DNA from: an uncultured Prevotella sp.
GTDB taxonomy: Bacteria; Bacteroidota; Bacteroidia; Bacteroidales; Bacteroidaceae
Assembly (NCBI GenBank): GCA_900546575.1
Contig: URDM01000019.1
Coordinates: 1 to 37,977, forward strand
DNA length: 37,977 nt
Direction of reading: 5' to 3'
Under the pieces are notes generated by a model. The model worked only from the letters and a program-made list of their open reading frames with translations, was not told the DNA's origin and made no database searches. The position numbers and the translations under genes were made by a program. Below, in pieces: positions 30,907-37,977 of this stretch. The number at the start of each line of letters is the position of its first letter. The stretch's first letter is position 1.

Positions 30907-33831
30907 ATGCCCGTTATTGGTGCAGCTGTGCGCCAGCGTGGCACACAGAACGCTACCGTTACAGACATTGACGGCAACTTCACTCTTGACGCCACTGAGG
31001 GCGCCGACCTTGAAGTGACATACATCGGCTACGAGCCTAAGAACGTACGTGTAGGCGAAAGCGACAACTATAAGTTGGCTATGAAGCCGGCTTCGCGCGA
31101 GCTCAACGAGGTGGTAGTTACCGCCCTCGGTATCAAGCGTGCAGAGAAGGCTCTGTCGTACAACGTACAGCAGGTGAAGAGCGATGAGTTGACACGTGTT
31201 AAGGATGCCAACTTCGTAAACTCGCTCAATGGTAAGATTGCAGGTGTTACTATCAATAAGAGTGGTAGTGGCGTGGGTGGTTCTACACGCGTTGTGATGC
31301 GTGGTGCCAAGTCGCTTGAGGGCAACAACAACGCATTGTATGTAGTCGATGGTATTCCATTGTTCAACAACAGCATGGGCTCAGACAGTGGTATCATGGG
31401 CGAAGGCAAGGCAGGTACAGAAGGTATCGCCGACTTCAACCCTGAGGATATCGAGTCAATCTCAGTACTGAGCGGCCCGTCGGCAGCTGCATTGTATGGT
31501 AGTAGCGCTGCCAATGGTGTGATTCTTATCAACACAAAGAAGGGTAAGGAAGGCAAGCTCCAGGTTACATTCTCTTCTTCTTCAGAGTTCAGCAAAGCAT
31601 ACATGACACCTGAGTTCCAGAACACATACGGCAACAAGCGTGACGTATATGAGAGCTGGGGCGACAAGCTCGACGTTCCGTCAAGCTACGACCCGAAGAA
31701 GGACTTCTTCAATACGGGTACAAACTTCATCAACTCGGTTACTCTTACTACAGGCAACAAGACCAACCAGACATTTGCCTCTATTTCATCGACAAATTCT
31801 GCTGGCATCGTTCCTAACAACGAGTACAACCGTCTGAACGTAACAATCCGCAACTCTTCATCATTCCTCAACGACAAGTTGCAGCTCGACCTCGGTGCTT
31901 CGTTTGTTAAGCAGGACGACAAGAACATGGTTTCGCAGGGACAGTACTGGAACCCGGTAATGGCTGCTTACCTCTTCCCACGTGGCGAGAACTTCAACGA
32001 GATGAAGGTGTTTGAGCGTTGGGACGAGTCACGTCGTATTCCTGTACAGTACTGGCCGGTAAGCGAGCCTACATATGCATCGCAGAACCCGTATTGGACA
32101 GCATACCGCAACGTTGCTACCAATGACAAGCGTCGCTATATGTTCAATTTCGGTTTGACATACAAGATTGCTCCTTGGATTAATGTTGCTGCACGTTATC
32201 GTCTCGACGACAGCTTCGTTAAGTTCCAGCGCAAGATTTACGCTACTTCTGACCAGAAGTTTGCTGAGGGCCCGAAGGGACATTATGGCTACTCTAACTA
32301 CAACGACCATCAGGACTATGCTGACGTGATGGCTAATATCAACAAGAACTTTGCTGATTTCAGCCTCTCTGCCAACATCGGTTGGAGCTACTCTAACTAT
32401 TGGAATGAGGATCGTGGATATAAGGGAACATTGCTCGGTGTGACCAACAAGTTCAGTGCATCAAATATCGACCCGTCAAACGGACGTGTTTCTGAATCGG
32501 GTGGTGACAGTCATGTACGCAACCATGCTGCTTTTGCCAACGTAGAGTTGGGATGGCGTTCAATGGTTTACCTCACAATGACCGGCCGTAACGACTGGAA
32601 CTCACGTCTTGTAAACACCGACGAGGAGTCGTTCTTCTATCCTTCAGTAGGTCTTTCGGGCATCATCTCTGAGATGGTGAAGTTGCCTGAGTTCATCTCT
32701 TATCTTAAGGTACGCGGTTCGTACACTGAGGTTGGTGCGCCTATCTCGCGCTCTGGTTTGACTCCTGGCACAGTTACTGAGCCTATTGTTGGTGGTACAC
32801 TCAATCCTCGTTCAATCTATCCGTTCACCGACTTCAAGGCAGAGCGTACACGTTCATACGAGTTTGGTTTGAGCTTCCGTCTGTGGAACAAGCTGTCTGC
32901 TGAGGTTACATACTATCACTCTAACACCAAGAACCAGACATTCCTCGGTGAGTTGCCTGAGTTTACCGGTTACAAGCAGATTTATCTGCAGGCAGGTGAT
33001 GTAGAGAACCGCGGTTGGGAGGCTTCGCTTAACTATAGCGACCGTCTGAAGTGCGGATTGCAGATTTCTTCTACAGTATCGTTCTCACGCAACGTCAATG
33101 AGATTAAGGAGATGGTCAACGACTACCACACTCCGCTTATGGATGAGGCAATCAATATTCCAGAAGTGCTCAAGGACAAGGGACGTACAATCCTGAAGAA
33201 GGGTGGCAGCATCCACGACATCTATGCCAACACATTCCTCAAGAAGGACCACCTTGGATTCGTTGAGGTGAAGACCGACGGCTCGTTCGGTGTAGAACGC
33301 GGCGAACCCGTTTATCTTGGCAAGACTGCTCCTGACTTCAACCTTGGATGGAACAACTCATTCTCATATAAGGGTTTCGGACTCAGCTTCCTCATCAATG
33401 GTCGCTTCGGTGGTGTCGTAACATCATCAACAGAGGCATTGCTCGACCGCTTCGGTGTATCAAAACGCTCGGCTGAGGCTCGCGACGCTGGCGGATATAT
33501 GATTCCTGGACAGGGTCCGGTAGATGCCAAGACTTACTTCCAGATGATTGGTACTGGCAACTATGAGACATCGGGCTACTATGTTTACAAGGCTACTAAC
33601 ATCCGCCTCCAGGAACTCACCTGCTCATACACTATGCCTAACCGTTGGTTTGGTGGTGTGCTGAAGGACGTAACAGTTTCGTTCATCGCCAACAACCCTT
33701 GGATGATATACTGCAAGGCTCCGTTCGACCCCGAACTCACTCCGTCGACAAGCACTTACGGACAGGGCAACGACTACTTCATGCAGCCAAGCGTTCGTAG
33801 CTTCGGCTTCGGTGTTAAATTTAAATTCTAA
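30907..33831 (+). CDS. SusC/RagA family TonB-linked outer-membrane transporter, main part (locus 2, frameshifted)
   Basis: This is the body of the SusC importer of locus 2, with 974 codons from an internal ATG that is probably not the true start. It opens within the carboxypeptidase-like domain (the preceding VNGTIVDEAGMPVIGAAV continues upstream in this frame). It shows ELNEVVVTALG, the plug (GVTINKSGSGVGGSTRVVMRG, LYVVDGIPL, LSGPSAAALYGSSAANGVILINTKKG) and a full barrel ending FGFGVKFKF. Alone it lacks a signal peptide and would not be exported, so function depends on reading through or losing one G at 30817-30823. SusD follows after 17 bp. Confidence 0.88.
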   Translation: MPVIGAAVRQRGTQNATVTDIDGNFTLDATEGADLEVTYIGYEPKNVRVGESDNYKLAMKPASRELNEVVVTALGIKRAEKALSYNVQQVKSDELTRVKDANFVNSLNGKIAGVTINKSGSGVGGSTRVVMRGAKSLEGNNNALYVVDGIPLFNNSMGSDSGIMGEGKAGTEGIADFNPEDIESISVLSGPSAAALYGSSAANGVILINTKKGKEGKLQVTFSSSSEFSKAYMTPEFQNTYGNKRDVYESWGDKLDVPSSYDPKKDFFNTGTNFINSVTLTTGNKTNQTFASISSTNSAGIVPNNEYNRLNVTIRNSSSFLNDKLQLDLGASFVKQDDKNMVSQGQYWNPVMAAYLFPRGENFNEMKVFERWDESRRIPVQYWPVSEPTYASQNPYWTAYRNVATNDKRRYMFNFGLTYKIAPWINVAARYRLDDSFVKFQRKIYATSDQKFAEGPKGHYGYSNYNDHQDYADVMANINKNFADFSLSANIGWSYSNYWNEDRGYKGTLLGVTNKFSASNIDPSNGRVSESGGDSHVRNHAAFANVELGWRSMVYLTMTGRNDWNSRLVNTDEESFFYPSVGLSGIISEMVKLPEFISYLKVRGSYTEVGAPISRSGLTPGTVTEPIVGGTLNPRSIYPFTDFKAERTRSYEFGLSFRLWNKLSAEVTYYHSNTKNQTFLGELPEFTGYKQIYLQAGDVENRGWEASLNYSDRLKCGLQISSTVSFSRNVNEIKEMVNDYHTPLMDEAINIPEVLKDKGRTILKKGGSIHDIYANTFLKKDHLGFVEVKTDGSFGVERGEPVYLGKTAPDFNLGWNNSFSYKGFGLSFLINGRFGGVVTSSTEALLDRFGVSKRSAEARDAGGYMIPGQGPVDAKTYFQMIGTGNYETSGYYVYKATNIRLQELTCSYTMPNRWFGGVLKDVTVSFIANNPWMIYCKAPFDPELTPSTSTYGQGNDYFMQPSVRSFGFGVKFKF

Positions 33832-33848
33832 TATTGAACCTCTTCTAT

Positions 33849-35483
33849 ATGAAAACAGTAAATCGATATACGCTCATGGCCATCTGTGCCATGGCACTCA
33901 CGACTTCTTCATGCGACTTTGAGGAAGTCAACACCAACCAGTTCGAGATGACTGAGGAGGAAGGTACACGCGACGACTTCGCTGTGGGCGGACTCATCAC
34001 AGCTCTCGAAAAGACAGTCTTCCCCGTAGGTACACAGGCTGACGATACAGATGTAATCAACCAGTATCAGATTGCCTTCCACCTTTCTGCAGACTCTTGG
34101 AGTGGTTATTTTGGACAGAACAATAGTTGGGATAGTGGTAATAACAATACCTCATACTTCCTCAAGGACAGTTGGATTGCTGCAACATACAAGTGTACAT
34201 ACACCAACGCACTCAACGCATGGAAGAAACTGAAGAAGACATCTGAGGACAACAATACTCCTGAGGTGTTCGCTCTTGCACAGGTGTTGAAGATTTCGGC
34301 ATGGCACAAGGCTCTTGAGTCGTTCGGTCCGATTCCTTACTCGCATGCAGCCGATGCAACAATGAACATACCGTTCGATAGCGAGAAGGATGTATACACA
34401 GCTATGTTCAAGGATCTTACCGAGGCTATTGATGTATTGACTGCAAAGGCAGAGAACGGCGTGAGCATTATGAAGAATTATGATGCTGTATATGCTGGCG
34501 ATGCTGCCAAGTGGGTTCGTTATGCCAACTCGCTTATGCTGCGTCTTGCTATGCACATACGCTTTGCCGATAACGAGATGGCAAAGAAGTATGCTGCACA
34601 GGCTATCAATCAGGCCTATGGCGTAATGACCGACCAGAAGGATGAGGCTAAGATGAGCACCGGTGCTGGTCTTGTATTCCGCAACAATATCCAGTGGCTT
34701 TCTGACCAGTATGATGAATCTCGTATGGGAACATCAATGGTTGCTTATCTCCTTGGTTATGAAGACCCTCGTTTGAGCGCTTATTTCCAGCCGGTTGATG
34801 AATCAAGCTCTTATGGTATAAAGGCTTTTGACGGCAAAAAGTATCAGGGTGTGCCTCTTGGTCATACATACGGACAGACTGATATGTACAAGAAGTTCTC
34901 AAAACCAAATATTCAGGCATCTACTCCTACTTATTGGTTGCGTGCATCAGAGGTTTATTTCCTTCGTGCTGAGGCAGCCCTTGTATGGGGTGGTGAGTTT
35001 GGCGATGCTGAATCGCTTTACGAGCAGGGCATACAGATGTCATTTGATGAGAATGGTGTCAAGTCATCGGTTGACTCATATATGTATTCAGGCAAGACTC
35101 CTATAGCCAATGCGCTTAATGGATGGTATTACACATATAGCTATCCCGCTCCTTGCGAGACAACTGTTGAGTTTGATGGCTCACAGGAGGACAAGCTTGA
35201 AAAGATTATGATTCAGAAGTGGATTGCTCTTTATCCTAACGGACAGGAGGCATGGACAGAGTGGCGTCGTACTGGCTATCCGGTACTTAATAAAGTATTG
35301 GTAAATCGTGGTTCAAGCCAGGGAGCTACTGCCGATGGTGGTGTGCGCCGTATGCAATATCCTATCAGCTTCTATCAGACTCAGGACGGTAAGGAAATCT
35401 ACGACAACGCCCTCAAGCTGTTCAATAACGGTAATGGTGGTCAAGACAGATCTGATACCCGTCTGTGGTGGGATTGCAAGTAA
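33849..35483 (+). CDS. SusD/RagB-like surface lipoprotein (locus 2)
   Basis: The 544-residue protein starts at the ATG at 33849; the in-frame TTG at 33834 is rejected because it leaves a poor signal sequence. The signal ends LTTSSC (Cys22). The body is of the SusD-like type seen in GH18-containing loci: ADSWSGYFGQNNSWDSGNN, YTNALNAWKKLKK, LRASEVYFLRAEAALVWGG, and a C-terminal QKWIALYPNGQEAWTEWRRTGYP. It should cap the SusC barrel and bind glycan at the cell surface. Compared with SusD of locus 1, third codon positions are more often T, visible as GGT, GCT and CTT runs. Confidence 0.92.
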   Translation: MKTVNRYTLMAICAMALTTSSCDFEEVNTNQFEMTEEEGTRDDFAVGGLITALEKTVFPVGTQADDTDVINQYQIAFHLSADSWSGYFGQNNSWDSGNNNTSYFLKDSWIAATYKCTYTNALNAWKKLKKTSEDNNTPEVFALAQVLKISAWHKALESFGPIPYSHAADATMNIPFDSEKDVYTAMFKDLTEAIDVLTAKAENGVSIMKNYDAVYAGDAAKWVRYANSLMLRLAMHIRFADNEMAKKYAAQAINQAYGVMTDQKDEAKMSTGAGLVFRNNIQWLSDQYDESRMGTSMVAYLLGYEDPRLSAYFQPVDESSSYGIKAFDGKKYQGVPLGHTYGQTDMYKKFSKPNIQASTPTYWLRASEVYFLRAEAALVWGGEFGDAESLYEQGIQMSFDENGVKSSVDSYMYSGKTPIANALNGWYYTYSYPAPCETTVEFDGSQEDKLEKIMIQKWIALYPNGQEAWTEWRRTGYPVLNKVLVNRGSSQGATADGGVRRMQYPISFYQTQDGKEIYDNALKLFNNGNGGQDRSDTRLWWDCK

Positions 35484-35535
35484 GCCTTGTCTGCCAAAAC
35501 AAATACATTATTATACTCTTTAAAGATAATATACA

Positions 35536-36657
35536 ATGAACGTTTTTAAGAAATTATTATATATCATACCGGTTGCAGCGCTTGCATTCACAATGACCGC
35601 TTGTACCGATGTTGAGAATATAGAGATTGATCACGTAGGAGGACATCAGACGCTTTCTGATCCTATCAACGACCCTTATTATGTCAAGTTGCGCGAGTAT
35701 AAAGCTCAGGCCAACAACTATGGTCGTCCGGTAGCCTTCGGCTGGTTCTCTAACTGGGCTCCTGCGGGAGTAATGCGTAAGGGTTATCTTTCGTCAGTTC
35801 CCGACAGTATGGACATTATCTCTATGTGGAGCGGTGCTCCGGGACGCTACGAGATAACCGAGGCACAGAAGAAGGACAAGGAGTTTGCTCAGAAGGTGAA
35901 GGGCATCAAGCTTCTTGAGGTAAGTCTGCTTTCATACCTTGGCAAAGGACGTACTCCTGAATACATTTACGAGGAGATAAACAAGAAGGCAGCTGCCGAA
36001 GGATGGAGTCAGAACAAGATTGCTGAAGAAAAGAAGCTTGCCCGTTGGGATTTCTGGGGCTTTACCTCACACGACGTCCGCAATACAGAGAACCTGAATC
36101 AAGCTTTGTCTAACTTCGCAAAGGCTTTGTGCGACTCACTTTTCGTAAGTGAATGGGATGGTTTCGATATCGACTGGGAGCCGGGCAGCGGATTCAACGA
36201 TTCGGACGGTACACTCAACGGCACTACTATCAAATACCTCGTCAAGGAGATGGGCAAGTACATTGGTCCGATGAGCGATCCTGAGGGCAAGGGTCATAAG
36301 TTGCTTGTAATTGATGGTCTGATTGGTTACTTCGATCCTGAGTGTGACAAATATGTAGACTACTGGATCACTCAGTCGTATGGTAGTTCGCATCCTCACT
36401 ATTTAGGTCCTGGCGATACCAAGAAGCTCATCATCACTGAGAACTTCGAGAGCGGCTTCGCTCATGGTGGACAGTTGCTTAATCAAGCCCGTTGGATGCC
36501 AGAGAATGGCTGCAAGGGTGGTGTAGGTGCTTATCGTTTCGATAACGACTACGACAATACTCCCGACTACCGTTGGATGCGTCAGGCTATACAGCTCAAT
36601 CAGCAGGTGTTCAACGAGTGGAAGGCGTCGCAGAACGGCTCTACTGAGGGCAAATAA
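35536..36657 (+). CDS. glycoside hydrolase family 18 lipoprotein (endo-beta-N-acetylglucosaminidase type)
   Basis: The 373-residue protein has a lipoprotein signal ending TMTAC (Cys23) and a GH18-like barrel (about 60-350). The catalytic signature DGFDIDWE is complete (Asp208, Asp211, Asp213, Glu215), so it should be active rather than a binding-only relative. ITQSYGSSHPHYLGPG (278-293) fits the barrel's substrate-facing strand. In SusCD loci such GH18 proteins cut the chitobiose core of N-glycans. It is 52 bp downstream of SusD and 42 bp before the next lipoprotein gene. Specificity (high-mannose, complex or chitin) cannot be read off. Confidence 0.88.
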   Translation: MNVFKKLLYIIPVAALAFTMTACTDVENIEIDHVGGHQTLSDPINDPYYVKLREYKAQANNYGRPVAFGWFSNWAPAGVMRKGYLSSVPDSMDIISMWSGAPGRYEITEAQKKDKEFAQKVKGIKLLEVSLLSYLGKGRTPEYIYEEINKKAAAEGWSQNKIAEEKKLARWDFWGFTSHDVRNTENLNQALSNFAKALCDSLFVSEWDGFDIDWEPGSGFNDSDGTLNGTTIKYLVKEMGKYIGPMSDPEGKGHKLLVIDGLIGYFDPECDKYVDYWITQSYGSSHPHYLGPGDTKKLIITENFESGFAHGGQLLNQARWMPENGCKGGVGAYRFDNDYDNTPDYRWMRQAIQLNQQVFNEWKASQNGSTEGK

Positions 36658-36699
36658 CCTTAAAACTTCAGTTTTTCATTTAATTAATTGACAACTATT

Positions 36700-37872
36700 A
36701 TGAACAAACATATATTGAAATATGTAGCAGTTTGTCTCGCCGCTTTGTCTTTCACTGCGTGCAACGACAGCGAGAGCGACCTGCTTGAGCCTAAGGTATA
36801 TTTCGACAGCAAGGAGAGCAAGATTGTTGTTGAAGACCAGGAGTCGATGGACTATGACCTCAGCGCACGTCTGTCAAACAAGAACGATGCCGATGTCAAT
36901 GTTTCATACTCAATCCTTGACTCAAAGTATGTAGATGAGTACAACAAGAAGAACGGTACAAACTATGAGGCTTTCGATCCAGCCAATGCGTCGCTTAGTA
37001 CTACAAGCGCCACTATCGATAAGGGTAAGGTCTATGCAGGCAAGATTAAGTTGCATCTGACAAATCTTGGTACTATTGAGGAGGGCAAGACATTCCTGTT
37101 GCCTATACGGGTGCAGTCTTCACAGCCCGTTATCGAAGGTACAGACATTGTATATATCGTGCTGAATAAGCCGGTACGTATCTTGACCGCTGCTAATATC
37201 ACCTATTCACACATCAAGGTGCCTGTCACTTCGCAGCCGTTCAAGTCGCTTACTTACGAGGCTCTCATCTATCTTGACAGTTGGGGTGGTGGTAATATGA
37301 CTGTTATGGGTAGTGAGGGTACCCTCATCCTGCGTATCGGTGATACCGGTGGCGGTATTGACCAGGATTTGCTCCAGATTGCAGGTTCTAAGCAGTTCTA
37401 TACACAGCAGCGTCTTACTACCGGCAAGTGGTATCACGTAGCCTTCACATACGACCAGCCTACAGGTCGTGCCGTAATCTACATCAACGGCGAGAAAGCT
37501 GCTGAATCTGTATGGGACACACCTCAGTTTGACCTCTCACGAGACGGCGGTGGCTTCTTCATCGGCAAGGTTGCCGGCTTTATGTGGGGTGAGCGTCCGT
37601 TCTACGGCAAGATGAGTGAGGTACGTATGTGGACAGTAGCACGTACTGCCAATCAGATTAAGCAGAGCATGCTCAATGTAGATCCTGCATCAGATGGCTT
37701 GTTCTTCTATTACAAGCTCAATGGAACTGACCAATATCAGGGTGATGACAACAAGTGGTATATCCGTGATGCATCGGGACATGGTATGAATGGTCTTGCT
37801 AACGGCAACAAGTATGGCGAAACATACAAGTTGGGCTTCTCGTCACTTGGCACTCCTATTGCAATCAACTGA
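36700..37872 (+). CDS. DUF1735 and LamG-like domain surface lipoprotein
   Basis: The 390-residue protein starts at the ATG at 36700 (the TTG at 36688 is rejected). The signal ends LSFTAC (Cys21). The N-terminal half (about 30-160) is a DUF1735-like beta-sandwich (VNVSYSILDSKYVDEYNKKNGTNYEAF, then KGKVYAGKIKLHL). The C-terminal half is a LamG/concanavalin-like fold (about 165-345: GKWYHVAFTYDQPTGRAVIYINGEKAA, FIGKVAGFMWGERPFYGKMSEVRMW). This pair of domains is typical of surface glycan-binding proteins in GH18 loci. It probably holds substrate for the GH18 enzyme and SusCD. Confidence 0.88.
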   Translation: MNKHILKYVAVCLAALSFTACNDSESDLLEPKVYFDSKESKIVVEDQESMDYDLSARLSNKNDADVNVSYSILDSKYVDEYNKKNGTNYEAFDPANASLSTTSATIDKGKVYAGKIKLHLTNLGTIEEGKTFLLPIRVQSSQPVIEGTDIVYIVLNKPVRILTAANITYSHIKVPVTSQPFKSLTYEALIYLDSWGGGNMTVMGSEGTLILRIGDTGGGIDQDLLQIAGSKQFYTQQRLTTGKWYHVAFTYDQPTGRAVIYINGEKAAESVWDTPQFDLSRDGGGFFIGKVAGFMWGERPFYGKMSEVRMWTVARTANQIKQSMLNVDPASDGLFFYYKLNGTDQYQGDDNKWYIRDASGHGMNGLANGNKYGETYKLGFSSLGTPIAIN

Positions 37873-37935
37873 TAGAGTAGTAGATGGTAAATTTATATAT
37901 AAACCCGTTGGCGGAATTAATTTAAGTTGATAAAT

Positions 37936-37977
37936 ATGAGTAAAAGGTTGTATATATCGCTGATTTTTAGTAACTTA
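37936..37977 (+). CDS. start of a further gene, cut by the window edge
   Basis: A frame opens at the ATG at 37936 and runs to the end (MSKRLYISLIFSNL), which looks like the beginning of a signal peptide. It lies 63 bp after the LamG-protein gene, on the same strand, so it is probably the next exported protein of the locus. Too little is present to say more. Confidence 0.5.
   Translation, partial: MSKRLYISLIFSNL

Noticed and set aside
30907..30909. ATG at 30907 as a true start of SusC
   Set aside because: It would give a protein without signal peptide and with half a carboxypeptidase-like domain; frame continuity upstream shows that it is internal.

Overview
The window reads as chromosomal DNA from an anaerobic gut-type Bacteroidales (Bacteroidota), probably Prevotellaceae or Muribaculaceae. 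The evidence is two SusC/SusD pairs, an ECF sigma/FecR pair, Bacteroidota promoter boxes (TTG-N19/20-TAnnTTTG), lipoproteins with a Cys-terminated signal peptide, and menaquinone genes. I cannot fix the genus from sequence alone. Nearly every base is assigned to a gene or a structured intergenic repeat; no rRNA, tRNA, CRISPR array or intact transposase is visible.

Region 1 (1-4552, minus strand) is a tight operon, aroB - hotdog thioesterase (menI-like) - menF - menD - menB (cut by the window edge). It links chorismate supply (aroB) to menaquinone synthesis. Region 2 (4553-14070, minus strand) holds an orphan TonB-receptor-like outer-membrane protein, a tandem pair of acyl-CoA synthetases with a good promoter, and an aminotransferase/LolC-E-like permease operon. 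Region 3 (14862-20449, plus) is a small SusC-SusD locus whose third gene is a surface-lipoprotein-type C39-like cysteine peptidase, which suggests peptide rather than glycan handling. Region 4 (20653-21889, minus) is a LysE-family exporter plus a DUF4924 gene. Region 5 (22061-28411, plus) holds separately promoted housekeeping genes: a ROK sugar kinase, GH20 hexosaminidase, ilvE, trmB and mrp. A 47-codon remnant of a RhuM-like gene lies between the kinase and GH20. Region 6 (28454-end, plus) is an ECF sigma / FecR anti-sigma / SusC (with N-terminal STN signalling domain) / SusD / GH18 / DUF1735-LamG locus that resembles N-glycan utilisation loci. GH20 and the ROK kinase nearby would fit GlcNAc-containing substrates.

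The most notable signals are non-coding or disruptive. (i) A G7 tract at 30817-30823 splits the second SusC exactly between its STN domain and the rest; removal of one G restores a single 1099-codon frame. (ii) Three copies of a 113-129 bp element, each two mutually inverted hairpins (BIME/REPIN-like), occur in three different intergenic settings. (iii) Two arrays of exactly five near-palindromic 17-mers on an exact 22-bp period lie about 9.5 kb apart; one ends in a compensated hairpin with a U tract that serves as a terminator. (iv) A SusCD pair is coupled to a cysteine peptidase lipoprotein.
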